Shown piece by piece: positions 44,359-53,618 of a DNA stretch of 64,000 bases (its first letter is position 1; each line of letters opens with the position of its first letter). The notes under the pieces are model-generated. The model saw nothing but the letters and a program-made list of their open reading frames with translations, was not told the origin of the DNA and did no database searches. The stretch spans positions 1-64,000 of the forward strand of contig DAOTYH010000062.1 in assembly GCA_034435015.1 (NCBI GenBank). The letters run 5' to 3'. The stretch is from DAOTYH01 sp034435015. GTDB lineage: Bacteria > Chloroflexota > Anaerolineae > Aggregatilineales > UBA3940. Both the position numbers and the translations under genes were made by a program.

Positions 44359-45516
44359 ATGGATCACACAAATGAGCCGTTCTTCCCACGAAGGGGAATG
44401 TTGCAGGCTCTTCATGTCGTGGCAGACTTCTTTAGCCGTTACTTGACTCCCATCTCTGTGGCGGTAGTGATAGTCGGGCTGGCTCTGGTGATTGCAGGGC
44501 CGGTGCGAGCCATGTTCAGCGACCGCCTTGCGGCAGGGAGCAACGAGGGCGATGTGAGCGGTATCTCCGAATCTGAGGAGTCGCAGGTAGAGACCGCCAT
44601 AGTAAATACAGCCTTGCCGTCTCAGACTGAGGATGACACGCTCGATCGGGCATTGGTGCCCTTTACCATTATCCCTGACCGCCCGCGTGATCGGGTCATC
44701 TCCTATACAGTCAAGCCGGGCGATACCTTGTTTGCCATCGCCAATGAGTTTGGCATTGACCCGAATACACTCTTCTGGTCAAACTCGGAGACACTGGGTG
44801 ATAACGTTCACATGTTGCAGAACGGGATAGACCTGTTCATCCTGCCGGTTGACGGCGTCTATCACAAATCGGACGGGCAGCATACCCTCCAGTGGATCGC
44901 TGACCAATATCAGGCAGATGTCAATGCCATCATTGACTCTGAATACAACGAACTGAGCGGCTATACTCCAGCCGACATCCCGCCGTGGGGAATGCGGATT
45001 GTGGTGCCCGGCGGACGGCGTGAGATCGTGGACTGGCGTCCTCCGATCATCGAAACGACTGACCAGAGCACAGGGCGGGTTGTACGCGGGTTCATGCCCG
45101 GCATGGGCGGCTCATGCGCCGCCGGCATCGTGGGGTCCGGCGGCACAGGCGGCTGGATTCCGCCCCTGTCTGCTTATGCCTTCACCCAGAGTTATTACCC
45201 TGGCCACTCTGGCGTGGACTTGGCCGCTCCTGTAGGGACGCCTGTGTTAGCCGCTGATTCCGGCGTGGTGATCTTCTCTGGATGGACTGCGGCGGACTGG
45301 GGCTATGGTATTCTGGTGGTGTTGGATCATGGTAATGGATGGACGACCTACTACGCTCACCTCAGCGGGACCAATGTGGGTTGCGGGCAGTTTGTACCTC
45401 GCGGCGGCACAGTAGGATATGTAGGCACGACAGGGCGCAGTAGCGGCCCCCATCTCCACTTTGAGATGCGTTGGGGGCACGTACCCGACAACCCAGCTAA
45501 CTATATCGGGTTCTGA
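44359..45516 (+). CDS. Membrane-anchored LysM and M23 peptidase (LytM/NlpD-like)
   Basis: 385 residues: N-terminal membrane helix (about 31-52), one clear LysM (VKPGDTLFAIANEFGIDPNTLFWSN) and a second weaker one, then a C-terminal M23 zinc endopeptidase domain. Zinc ligands are in GHSGVDLAAP (His, Asp) and GPHLHFEM; the catalytic-side His is in YYAHLSG. All ligands are present, so it should cleave peptidoglycan peptides or activate amidases. Start at 44359, after GAGGGAGG. Confidence 0.92.
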   Translation: MDHTNEPFFPRRGMLQALHVVADFFSRYLTPISVAVVIVGLALVIAGPVRAMFSDRLAAGSNEGDVSGISESEESQVETAIVNTALPSQTEDDTLDRALVPFTIIPDRPRDRVISYTVKPGDTLFAIANEFGIDPNTLFWSNSETLGDNVHMLQNGIDLFILPVDGVYHKSDGQHTLQWIADQYQADVNAIIDSEYNELSGYTPADIPPWGMRIVVPGGRREIVDWRPPIIETTDQSTGRVVRGFMPGMGGSCAAGIVGSGGTGGWIPPLSAYAFTQSYYPGHSGVDLAAPVGTPVLAADSGVVIFSGWTAADWGYGILVVLDHGNGWTTYYAHLSGTNVGCGQFVPRGGTVGYVGTTGRSSGPHLHFEMRWGHVPDNPANYIGF

Positions 45517-45530
45517 GATAAAGAGATCAG

Positions 45531-45570
45531 CACAGCGGCTGGCGCAGGGATAAAAACGCCAGCCGCTGTG
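45531..45570. terminator. Strong hairpin after the LysM-M23 gene
   Basis: Perfect 14-bp stem (45531-45544 against 45557-45570), 12-nt loop, between the convergent LysM-M23 and small lipoprotein genes. Confidence 0.7.
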
Positions 45571-45626
45571 TCAGCAAAAATTGACAGATTCATACTTCCT
45601 GCTTAACTGTGCAGGAAAAGACCAGC

Positions 45627-45953
45627 TCAGACATTGACCTCCATGCGGGCTGAACGGCGGCGTGCTCTGGCCGCACCGCCGGAACCGCCTCCCCAGATCG
45701 CTGTAAGACCCAGCAGAAAGCCGAAGTTGTACCATCCGCCATTGTTATGAATCTCGTACATGGATACATTGTCCTTAAAAAGGGAGATGACGAACGTGAT
45801 CGGCGCAATGATTCCATGCCAAAGTCCCAGCCAGAAGCCGGCGACATGTCCATCCTCGTCGGGGGTATTTGCCTGTTCGTTTGGGCCGGCGGCACAGCCA
45901 GTCAGTACTATCAGCACGAATACCAGTATGCCGGCGAAAAAGATGTATTTCAT
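45627..45953 (-). CDS. Small lipoprotein with conserved GFWLGLWHG core
   Basis: 108 residues. Signal with lipobox LTGC (Cys20), then a membrane-associated core GFWLGLWHGIIAPITFVISLF and NNGGWYNFGFLLGL. I know this as a recurring small uncharacterised family in bacteria. The C-terminus is rich in Gly and Arg. GAGGGA lies before the ATG. Function unknown. The 122 bp to the next gene hold nothing recognised. Confidence 0.75.
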   Translation of the reverse strand: MKYIFFAGILVFVLIVLTGCAAGPNEQANTPDEDGHVAGFWLGLWHGIIAPITFVISLFKDNVSMYEIHNNGGWYNFGFLLGLTAIWGGGSGGAARARRRSARMEVNV

Positions 45954-46076
45954 GGATTCCCTCGCATTGTGCTAGATAAAAATCCCTTTGCTGATAATAA
46001 GTACGTATTTGGAAGCTGGGCGTTACCTCACGGCATGGGTCTGAGGCTTATACTACAGGCGGAGCGTTTGTTAGCC

Positions 46077-46718
46077 CTAAGGTCGGCGCTGGAGTGCTTG
46101 CCGGAGGGCCGCCTCATCTAGGGGGCCAGGTCGTATAATTCGCAGGTCATCTCCGCTGGCATCTACAACTGTGGAGGGAATACCGCCGGGGCAGGGGCCG
46201 CCATCCAGCACTAGTTGGACTGCGTCCCCCAGTGCAGAAGAGGCTTCCTGAGCGGTAAGGGGGCTAGCCGCACCAGATAAGTTGGCACTCGTGACGGCCA
46301 GTGCACCGCCGCAGGCCCGAATGACTGACCGTGTCCTCTCGTGGTTGGGGATGCGTACACCGATTGTAGGAAGTGCCGAGACAATTGCCGGAATACCTGC
46401 CCGTTTCGGTACGGCAATGGTCAATGGGCCGGGCCAGAACACCTCTGCCAGCCGTCGAGCCATCTCCGGTACTTCGGAGGCCACCTTGGTTATATCCTCT
46501 AGATCGGCCAATAGTACTGGAATGGCGCGCTCTGGCGGGCGCTGTTTGGCAGAATAGAGCGCGGCGACCGCCTCCGGTTGCCACAGATCGGCGGCAACAC
46601 CATAGACTGTATCGGTCGGCAGAATAACCAGCCCGCCCGCGCGGATCACCTCAGCGGCATAGGCAGGCGCACGCGGATCGTCAACAGAGAGCCATTGCGT
46701 GTTCATGTGTCTCTTCAC
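46077..46718 (-). CDS. tsaC: Threonylcarbamoyl-AMP synthase (Sua5/YrdC/YwlC family)
   Basis: 213 residues. ILPTDTVYGVAADLW, SAKQRPPERAIPVL, FWPGPLTIAVP, GVRIPNHE and the TSANLSG block are diagnostic. It makes L-threonylcarbamoyl-AMP for tRNA t6A. The GTG at 46718 overlaps the prmC stop by 4 nt (GTGA); ATG 46706 is an alternative. The C-terminal Sua5 domain is absent, giving a short TsaC type. Confidence 0.93.
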   Translation of the reverse strand: MKRHMNTQWLSVDDPRAPAYAAEVIRAGGLVILPTDTVYGVAADLWQPEAVAALYSAKQRPPERAIPVLLADLEDITKVASEVPEMARRLAEVFWPGPLTIAVPKRAGIPAIVSALPTIGVRIPNHERTRSVIRACGGALAVTSANLSGAASPLTAQEASSALGDAVQLVLDGGPCPGGIPSTVVDASGDDLRIIRPGPLDEAALRQALQRRP

Positions 46719-47581
46719 ACTTCTACGCGGACAATACGATCAAGCCCTGCAAGGTCGGGCAGTAACGTGATCTGTGCCGTAGGGAAAGCCTGACGGCATA
46801 ACTCCACCGCCCGCTTACCCTGATCATACCCTATTTCCAGCGCGACCAGCCCGCCTGCCCTGATCAGCGGAGGGGCCTGCCTTAGTAATCTCCGGATCAG
46901 CTCAAGCCCGTCAGGGCCGCCATCTAGTGCGACACGAGGCTCCCAGCGCCCAACCTCAAGTGCTGACAGCTCCTCTTGGCTGATGTAGGGCAGGTTAGCC
47001 ACAATTGCGTCGAACGGCCCATCCTGCCCTGATAACAGGTCTCCCTGAACAAAGGCAACGCGATCTGCAACCCCATGGCGCACCGCGTTACTGCGGGCTA
47101 CCTCTAGAGCCTCCGCTGAGATCTCAATCGCTGTGAGACGGGCCAAGGGTAGCTCCAGAGCCAATGCAATAGCGATAGCCCCACTGCCTGTACCTACATC
47201 CGCCACTGATGGTGCGGGGAGTTCGTGCCGCCGGACCCAGTCTAATACTACCTCGACTAGGGCCTCTGTCTCCGGGCGGGGAATCAATACGTCCGGTGTA
47301 ACGGCAAAGGGGAGTCCCCAGAACTCACGTTGGCCTACCAGATAGGCCAATGGCTCCCCGTCTGCGGCGCGGCTAAGCAGGGTCATAAAGCGCTCGCTCT
47401 GAGCGGCGGTTAAGGGGGTATCGCGATGAGCAAATAACCACGCTCGACCTTTACCTGTGACGTGTGCCAGTATAGCCTGCGCGGTTTCGAGCGTCAGGGT
47501 GGCCGGGTTAGCCTCACAGGCCTGACGCGCCCAAGCCAGCGCATCGCTGACCCTCTCGATGGTGACTTGCCTACCTGCCAA
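46715..47581 (-). CDS. prmC: Peptide chain release factor N5-glutamine methyltransferase
   Basis: About 288 residues. N-terminal helical domain, then a SAM-dependent methyltransferase: VADVGTGSGAIAIALA, LIPRPETE and VANLPYIS (the N-P-P-Y motif reads N-L-P-Y). Methylates the GGQ Gln of release factors. I choose TTG at 47581 because GGGAGG lies exactly 6 nt upstream; the frame continues to 47608 but without a ribosome site. It overlaps the upstream stop by 11 nt. Confidence 0.92.
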   Translation of the reverse strand: MAGRQVTIERVSDALAWARQACEANPATLTLETAQAILAHVTGKGRAWLFAHRDTPLTAAQSERFMTLLSRAADGEPLAYLVGQREFWGLPFAVTPDVLIPRPETEALVEVVLDWVRRHELPAPSVADVGTGSGAIAIALALELPLARLTAIEISAEALEVARSNAVRHGVADRVAFVQGDLLSGQDGPFDAIVANLPYISQEELSALEVGRWEPRVALDGGPDGLELIRRLLRQAPPLIRAGGLVALEIGYDQGKRAVELCRQAFPTAQITLLPDLAGLDRIVRVEV

Positions 47582-48899
47582 CCATTGCCTCCCGTCGGGC
47601 CTGCTCAAGCGCAGACTGGATAGCCTGCAAGGAAGTCAGCCAGCGCACTCTGGCCACAAAGTCATGGAGTGAAGCGCTGTAGTAGCGTAGCTCACGTAGC
47701 GCCGGCCCAATCGGGTCCGAGCCGGTAGCGCCCGGCTGGTCGGCATAGGAGCCATAGAAAGCAAAGTAAGCTTGATTCAGTTTGCGGATCGCATATCCAT
47801 TCTCTACAAACAGGGCACGCCTCTCTTCCATATATTGCTCGGCTTCCTCCACGCGCCCGGCGGCAAGCAGTTCGTCCACGCGGACACGGGTGGTGTGCAT
47901 CTCGGCACGGAAGTCGAAGGCAGGCTGTTCCGGCGGTTGGGCGGGTTGCTCTGGAGGGGGGGCAGGTGCATAGGAAGGGGGCGGCCCCGCCAGATCGGGA
48001 TAGTAGCGATTTAACACGGCCCACCCAATCTCATTGCCAATGATGCTGGCTACCGTCTCGTTGATCGTGTACAACTCCGGTGTGAGGCCGTAGCTTAGCC
48101 CCAGTGGGAAGAAACTCAGGTAATGATGGCTCCACTCATGCGCGCCAATTTCGAACACATGCGGGAGATAACCGGTCTCAATGAGCATAGCCGGCCAGAC
48201 AGCCAATCCTCCCAGCGGCACAATCAGAGAGGAGACGTTCATTTGGCTGTCTACGTTGTCCTCAATGGTCTCCATCTGTTCTACGGTCAGGCCATGTTCG
48301 AGCGGATAAGAGCCGATACGCTCAATATGGTCACGGGGAGAGATAATCAGAATAGTGGGAAGCCGGGTAAAGCGGAGCGCAACGGGCGGGAAGATCTGGC
48401 CTCCTAAACCGAAGCCGTACTCTTCGAGTGTCTCGGCAATCTGGGCCTCGATGATTGACTCGGCCAGCGCCTGTCGCGACTCTTGAACGGCACGTAAGGC
48501 ATCCCGTCGAGTGCGGAGGTCTGCGCTGGCAGTCTGCGGGTCTTCGATGGAGGGATCAGCATAAATGGCCTGTACCTGAATCTCAAGCTGGGCAATGTCA
48601 TAGACTAGTTTGAGGTAGTCACGCACATACTGGGTACGCTCTTCCTCAGCCATGTAGCGCTGAGGGGCCAGAGTCGCATTGGCGGCCTTGTCGAGTAAGG
48701 CATTGATCTCCCAGCCGGCGAAGTTGAACAGGTAATCCCGTGCGAAGCCAAGCGTCCGAAAGGCTTGATCCTGTGGGTTGGGGCGGACACCCGGCACAAC
48801 GGCCAGCAGTAGCGCGGCGAGAACCACTGCCCAAAAGCCCCGCCAGAAGGCAGGCCAGTTAATCCGCTGTGTTGAGCTGATCTTCCCGTGTGATGGCAT
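47571..48899 (-). CDS. Membrane-anchored gluzincin-like metallopeptidase
   Basis: About 442 residues with one N-terminal membrane helix (about 20-38). The centre carries GAHEWSHHYL, an H-E-x-x-H zinc motif, with Glu in INETVASIIGNEIG as the likely third ligand. A Pro-rich linker (PPPSYAPAPPPEQPAQPPEQP) and a helical C-terminal domain follow. Substrate unknown. Two in-frame ATGs compete: 48911 (GAGGAG almost touching) and 48899 (12 nt away); I take the latter with low certainty. Confidence 0.7.
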   Translation of the reverse strand: MPSHGKISSTQRINWPAFWRGFWAVVLAALLLAVVPGVRPNPQDQAFRTLGFARDYLFNFAGWEINALLDKAANATLAPQRYMAEEERTQYVRDYLKLVYDIAQLEIQVQAIYADPSIEDPQTASADLRTRRDALRAVQESRQALAESIIEAQIAETLEEYGFGLGGQIFPPVALRFTRLPTILIISPRDHIERIGSYPLEHGLTVEQMETIEDNVDSQMNVSSLIVPLGGLAVWPAMLIETGYLPHVFEIGAHEWSHHYLSFFPLGLSYGLTPELYTINETVASIIGNEIGWAVLNRYYPDLAGPPPSYAPAPPPEQPAQPPEQPAFDFRAEMHTTRVRVDELLAAGRVEEAEQYMEERRALFVENGYAIRKLNQAYFAFYGSYADQPGATGSDPIGPALRELRYYSASLHDFVARVRWLTSLQAIQSALEQARREAMVGR

Positions 48900-48971
48900 A
48901 TGAGCGATCATCTCCTCGCAAGGAGATTATATCGTAGGGAGTATCGGTTAGTCGTGTCTGCAAGACGAGAC

Positions 48972-49001
48972 AGAAGTTGGCAAGAAATAAGGCCAACTTC
49001 T
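48972..49001. terminator. Hairpin between the GGR-type and metallopeptidase genes
   Basis: Perfect 10-bp stem (48972-48981 against 48992-49001), 10-nt loop, 47 nt after the stop of the minus-strand flavoprotein gene. No clear U tract. Confidence 0.5.
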
Positions 49002-49048
49002 ATCTGTGGGCTGGTTAAATAAACAGCAGGTGGCCGGGGATAGTAACA

Positions 49049-50359
49049 CTAAGCAGATGTATGGACAGCGGGTTTGTTACCCATCATTCTGCGGATGAGT
49101 TGCCAGTCGCGCAGGATCAAGGGCAGGCTGGACATGCCCCATTTCAACATTTCCATCATCATGGGCTTCCAACTGCCAGAGAAGAATGGCGCCAAATTCA
49201 CTCTGCCCAACGTCCCACTGATACGATCCAGCTCCTCATCGCTCATCTCAGCCATGCTGGTAATGATCTTGCCTTCCATGTCTAGACCACGCAGAAGAGG
49301 GCCGTGAAACAGTCGGTCGTAAGCGGCCAAACTCTTGGCTGAGGTGTCACCTCTTGCAATGGCCTGAGCGGCGATGCGGGCCGCCTGTTGCCCCAGATAG
49401 ATGCAAGGCAGGATGCCCAGATGGCCGCCGGGGGTCACTGAGTCGCCAACACCAATCAAGCCGTCTTTTACAACATGGGGAGGGGCATCACAGATCACCA
49501 TTCGTGTACCTGCTCGATTGGTCACTTTTGACTCTGTAAATAAGTCTTTCACACGCGGGTCGTTATGCTTGTATTCCTCGAGGTAGCACCATAAAGACTC
49601 TTCTGTGCAGGCCTGGGGGCGGTCAGCGAAAACTGAGAAGTAGATGCCTGCCCGGCCCGCTGTTGGTATTACTACCGCCCCAAAGGCGGGTTTGTTGACA
49701 GAGGTGTACCGCCTCCCAAGTGTGTTGATCTGTTGCCCTGCGTGGTGGGGCTGAATAGCGGGGGCTTCAACTTCCTCAGCCGCGATAAAAGCATAGCGCT
49801 TGCTTGAGGGAGGATATAGTCCTCCCTCAAGCGTGAACTGGCGTGAAACCCCTTCCGCAGACAGGACAATCCGCGCGTGTATTTTCTCCTGACGGGTGCA
49901 TACACCAACAATCCACCCGTTTTCTATCACCAGCCCCGTAACAGGCGTACCGAAACGAAGTTCAGCCCCTGCGGCAACAGCTTCCTCAGCCATTAATCGC
50001 AACAGGACAGCCTTATCAACTGCGGCAATCGGGAAGTCGTCCCGGTTAGGGAAGATGGCCTCAAAGGTCAGACCGCCTGGGCTGATGTAGCACTGCTTGT
50101 AAAGCGATCCGATTACCAAGGCGGCAGGAATGAAGAGGTCTAGCTCAGGGAAGTGCAGTCCATCCTCTTGACGTTGGCCCGTAACGAAGCCCGGCAGAGG
50201 GGCAATGACGGCGCTACAGGGATGTCCTAACTCGCCTGCGGCTGAAAGCTTCTCCAGCAACAGGGTCTTGAGGCCCGATTTAGCCGCTGTACGGGCGGCG
50301 CTCAAACCCGCCGGCCCTCCCCCGATAACGACGGCATCGAACAATTCGTGACCGGGCAT
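49049..50359 (-). CDS. FAD-dependent oxidoreductase, geranylgeranyl-reductase (GGR/FixC) family
   Basis: 436 residues. FAD-binding GGGPAGLSAA at residue 13, the GVGDSVTPGGHLGILP block near residue 310, and GRAGIYFSVFA. The family reduces isoprenoid chains or acts in electron transfer (FixC). No prenyl-lipid genes are near, so the substrate is unknown. AAGGAG before the ATG. It is 37 nt behind the CbiR-like gene, probably one operon. Confidence 0.85.
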   Translation of the reverse strand: MPGHELFDAVVIGGGPAGLSAARTAAKSGLKTLLLEKLSAAGELGHPCSAVIAPLPGFVTGQRQEDGLHFPELDLFIPAALVIGSLYKQCYISPGGLTFEAIFPNRDDFPIAAVDKAVLLRLMAEEAVAAGAELRFGTPVTGLVIENGWIVGVCTRQEKIHARIVLSAEGVSRQFTLEGGLYPPSSKRYAFIAAEEVEAPAIQPHHAGQQINTLGRRYTSVNKPAFGAVVIPTAGRAGIYFSVFADRPQACTEESLWCYLEEYKHNDPRVKDLFTESKVTNRAGTRMVICDAPPHVVKDGLIGVGDSVTPGGHLGILPCIYLGQQAARIAAQAIARGDTSAKSLAAYDRLFHGPLLRGLDMEGKIITSMAEMSDEELDRISGTLGRVNLAPFFSGSWKPMMMEMLKWGMSSLPLILRDWQLIRRMMGNKPAVHTSA

Positions 50360-50396
50360 GGCAACGCTCCTTCTAGAGTATGCCCATTTCAGACAC

Positions 50397-51326
50397 TTAG
50401 CCCGAAATAGATACCGCTTCCAGAACCTCCATGTGTTCAGGGCGTAGTTGGCGAATTACCTCTAGCGATTGCTCCACTTCTTCCACTTGGGGTAACTCGA
50501 TCACAATCGGCCCCGTCCAGCCAGCCTGCTCAAGGGTGTTCAGCAGACGTGCTAAGTCAAGATCGCCTTCACCCAATGCTCGGTGATCCTCGCCATACCG
50601 CATGATATGCTCCGGCCCCTGCGCCAGCGAGTCATGCAGGTGAACCTCACCTAGGATCGGCATGGCATCTTCCAATGCGGCAAAGAATTCAACCGGGCCG
50701 CTGAAGCCAGCCAACACGTGCCCTGTATCAAAGCACAGAGAGACACCCATTTCCATTGCCAGCCTTACTGTCATCTCAAAGGGGAAGGTGATGGTCTCGA
50801 TAGCCAGCCGCTGGCTGTCAATCTGGGTCTGGGTAAGTATCTCTTCGATACTGCGCCGGGCATAATCCAAGAATTGGTACATGATAAGGCTACAGGCTGG
50901 TTCAGGCAGGTTGCGCGTATAAAACTCAGCCGCCAGCGGCCCGGTGGCATGATAAACATAGCGCTCCGGGCATAGTGGTTCAAACGTCTGGATGGCCTGA
51001 ACAGTAGCCAGCGCTGATGCCTTGCGGACTGCATCAAGGGGGGTGGCAGGCTCTACTGACCAGAGCGGCAGGTGCACTGTGTAGGTAATGTTTTCCTGTT
51101 CCGCAATCTGGCGCAGGTCGGCAATGCTGGACGGTGAGGCCACCTGCGGTAGGAAGACAGGCAAATCACTGGCAAGCTCCACCAGCCGAATCCCTCTCTC
51201 AACCAGCGATTCAACCACGCTCCTGTAATTGAACTTCATGACCATTTGGAGAAGTTGCTCAGGCGAAGCAGACGAGCTGTTAGATACCAGTGAGGCAGGC
51301 ATCAGGGCAGGGGCTCCAAAACGCAT
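50397..51326 (-). CDS. AP2Ec-type TIM-barrel protein, possibly CbiR-like
   Basis: 309 residues of the sugar-phosphate isomerase/epimerase-like TIM barrel. Blocks include TVHLPLW, RLAIETI, LCFDTGHVLAGF, EVHLHDS and DHRALGEGDLD, with candidate metal ligands Glu, Asp, His and His. The order resembles the cobamide-remodelling hydrolase CbiR, but a plain sugar isomerase is possible; CbiR is a low-confidence idea. The start at 51326 has AAGGAG with 7-nt spacing. Confidence 0.7.
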   Translation of the reverse strand: MRFGAPALMPASLVSNSSSASPEQLLQMVMKFNYRSVVESLVERGIRLVELASDLPVFLPQVASPSSIADLRQIAEQENITYTVHLPLWSVEPATPLDAVRKASALATVQAIQTFEPLCPERYVYHATGPLAAEFYTRNLPEPACSLIMYQFLDYARRSIEEILTQTQIDSQRLAIETITFPFEMTVRLAMEMGVSLCFDTGHVLAGFSGPVEFFAALEDAMPILGEVHLHDSLAQGPEHIMRYGEDHRALGEGDLDLARLLNTLEQAGWTGPIVIELPQVEEVEQSLEVIRQLRPEHMEVLEAVSISG

Positions 51327-51512
51327 AACAAGTCTCCTTAAAACTATAAACGCTACCTTTCCCATGACGCTACTACTGCGATGATAAGGGAAGCGCAAGC
51401 TCTGCTTAAGAACGGTTTATGGGAATGTTAAGAAAGACTGCTTTTAGGGGCCTTATTCTTAAGTGCCCCATAAAGTGCAGTTAACATTAGGCGCATACCT
51501 TCTAGTGCGCCT
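51327..51512. other. Divergent intergenic region with small inverted repeats
   Basis: 186 bp between the CbiR-like (minus) and GT2 (plus) genes. GGGGC/GCCCC arms at 51447-51468 and TAGGCGC/GCGCCTA at 51488-51513; the latter runs into the GT2 ATG. No convincing promoter boxes were seen. Confidence 0.35.
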
Positions 51513-52226
51513 ATGGACGCACAGAAGATGAGCCTAGCCGATGTGAGTGTTATCCTCCCTACTCGTAATGAGGCAGGGAATATACGCACCTTTTTATCTT
51601 CATTACCCTCATGGGTGCCGCTGATCGTCGTTGATTCAAGCCGCGATCACACGACAGATATTCTTCTTGAAGCGAGGCCATTGAACACGGTTGTTATCAG
51701 CCAGCCTGCCAACATTCCGCAGGCCCGCAACATCGGGGCGCAGATGGCACGGACACGTTGGCTGTTGTTCACCGATGCCGACGTGGTGTTCGACAAAAAT
51801 TACTTTGCCCGCCTCAACGACTATCTACAGGGTGAGGCAGGGCTGGTTTATGGCCCTAAACATTCCGCTGGCGGTTATGAAGGGTATTACCGTCTGTTTG
51901 TCTGGGGACAAAGCCTAGCGCACCGGCTGGGTATCCCGGCGGCCTCAGGGTCTAACCTGTTGATCCGGCGGGATGCCTTCCAAGCATGTAATGGTTTCGA
52001 TGAGAAGCTGACCGTTAATGAGGACACAGAAATCGCCTTTCGAATCAAACGCGCCGGATACGCAATCGTCTTTGCCCCCCATCTGTCTGTCTATTCCACT
52101 GATCATCGCCGTCTGAGGCGGGGAGTTCTTCGCAAGACTCTACACTCCGCCATTCGGGGGTTGTTGTTGTACTCTCGCCTGATGCCTGAGCGCTGGCGCT
52201 CTCATGACTGGGGTTACTGGTCATAA
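51513..52226 (+). CDS. Glycosyltransferase family 2
   Basis: 237 residues. VSVILPTRNEAGNI at the N-terminus, DSSRDHTTDI, and the metal-binding FTDADVVF (DxD) motif; the acceptor side has the NEDTE block. It transfers a nucleotide-activated sugar. No strong ribosome site for 51513 or the in-frame ATG 51528. Followed after 20 nt by a GT4. Confidence 0.88.
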   Translation: MDAQKMSLADVSVILPTRNEAGNIRTFLSSLPSWVPLIVVDSSRDHTTDILLEARPLNTVVISQPANIPQARNIGAQMARTRWLLFTDADVVFDKNYFARLNDYLQGEAGLVYGPKHSAGGYEGYYRLFVWGQSLAHRLGIPAASGSNLLIRRDAFQACNGFDEKLTVNEDTEIAFRIKRAGYAIVFAPHLSVYSTDHRRLRRGVLRKTLHSAIRGLLLYSRLMPERWRSHDWGYWS

Positions 52227-52246
52227 GGATAGCGTAAGGAGATATG

Positions 52247-53416
52247 ATGCGTATTGCCCTGTTTACTGAGACCTTCCTCCCTAAGATTGACGGGATTGTC
52301 AACACGTTGTGTTCTCTACTCGAATATCTGGCCCAGCAGGGGCACGAGAGCATTCTATTTGCGCCAGAAGGGGCACCACTATCTTATGCCGCAACGCGCA
52401 TCTATCCCCTGCCGGCTATGCCGCTACCCTTCTACCCAGAGCTTAAGCTGGCTTCCCCCTTGGTGGAGATTAGAGAACAGCTTATCGCCTTCAGACCGGA
52501 TGTAGTCCACCTCCTTAATCCGTTGGCCTTGGTCGGTGCCGGGATGGCAGGTTTGAGTCAGGCGCAAGCGTTGGGAATACCTACCGTAGCCTCGTTTCAC
52601 ACCGATATTGCAGGCTTTGCAGAACAGTGGGGTTTAGGATTCCTAGATGAGGCAATCTGGGCGCTGTTACGCTGGACCTACAATAAGGCAGATTTAACTC
52701 TGGCTCCTTCGTTTGCTACCTTATATGAACTTGAACGCCGCAGTTTTGAGCATCTTGATGTGTGGACACGGGGTGTTGATTCAGCACGCTTTAACCCGGC
52801 CCGTTTTAGTGAGGAGTGGCGATGGCGTCTGTCAGATGGCAACCCCGATGCGCCATTGTTGCTGTATGTTGGCCGCACTTCTACGGAAAAGCGCATTGAC
52901 TGGCTGAGGCCATTGATGGACGCTCTACCCGGCGTGAGGCTGGCCATTGTAGGCGATGGTCCGGCTCGTGATGATCTAGAGAGGCTGTTTGCCGGTACAG
53001 CAACGGTATTCACCGGTTACCTGCGCGGCGACGACCTGGCATATGCCTATGCCTCAGCGGATGTGTTTGTCTTCCCTTCACACAAAGAGACGCTGGGCAA
53101 CGTTGTGTTGGAGGCTATGGCCTCTGGACTGCCGGTTGTGGCGGCAGGTTCTGGCGGCCCGCTGGACCTGATCGCCGATGGTAAAAATGGCTTGCTGTTT
53201 GAGCCTACAGACCCCGACGATCTACTCAGGTGCGTGAGATGGCTGTTGCAACATCCGGATTTAGCCCAGAGACTAGGCGTTGAGGCACGCCGGACTGCTG
53301 AGCATCGCGAGTGGAACTATGTCCACGATCAACTATTAGCACATTATCAGCGTGTGTGCCTGCCAACTGAGGCCTCCTTTCAAATGTATTCTTACCCAGA
53401 CAAGGTACTTCGCTAA
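52247..53416 (+). CDS. Glycosyltransferase family 4 (MgtA/SQD2-like)
   Basis: 389 residues of GT-B fold. N-terminal RIALFTETFLPKIDGIV and SFHTDI, C-terminal VGRTSTEKRIDWL and the nucleotide site FPSHKETLGNVVLEAMASGLPVVA. Similar to lipid or polyol mannosyl/sulfoquinovosyl transferases; paired with the GT2 gene it probably builds a glycolipid. AAGGAG precedes tandem ATGs at 52244 and 52247; the second has better spacing. Confidence 0.88.
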   Translation: MRIALFTETFLPKIDGIVNTLCSLLEYLAQQGHESILFAPEGAPLSYAATRIYPLPAMPLPFYPELKLASPLVEIREQLIAFRPDVVHLLNPLALVGAGMAGLSQAQALGIPTVASFHTDIAGFAEQWGLGFLDEAIWALLRWTYNKADLTLAPSFATLYELERRSFEHLDVWTRGVDSARFNPARFSEEWRWRLSDGNPDAPLLLYVGRTSTEKRIDWLRPLMDALPGVRLAIVGDGPARDDLERLFAGTATVFTGYLRGDDLAYAYASADVFVFPSHKETLGNVVLEAMASGLPVVAAGSGGPLDLIADGKNGLLFEPTDPDDLLRCVRWLLQHPDLAQRLGVEARRTAEHREWNYVHDQLLAHYQRVCLPTEASFQMYSYPDKVLR

Positions 53417-53437
53417 CAGGGCTAGATACTCTGCGGG

Positions 53438-53456
53438 CAGGCCCGGCCTCGGCCTG
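53438..53456 (+). terminator. Small hairpin after the GT4 gene
   Basis: 6-bp stem CAGGCC/GGCCTG with a 7-nt loop, 21 nt after the stop, no T tract; weak. Confidence 0.3.
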
Positions 53457-53556
53457 ATATGACCAGTTGCTCCTGATTGTCATCTTTCTGCCGTTGCGTC
53501 TCCTATAGACTGCATACATGCCCGTCTATTAGATATTTCTCTGTCTTCTACTCAGA

Positions 53557-53585
53557 TAGACGATCATTCTTGATGGTGCTATACT
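53557..53585 (+). promoter_or_regulatory. Predicted extended -10 promoter of the ROK kinase gene
   Basis: TAGACG (53557-53562), 17-bp spacer and TATACT (53580-53585) with an upstream TGC giving an extended -10. A CGTCTAT/ATAGACG inverted repeat (53523-53562) overlaps the -35 box, so an operator is possible. Confidence 0.55.
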
Positions 53586-53618
53586 TGCCCCGATTCCTTC
53601 TTGTCCCGGAGACACGTC

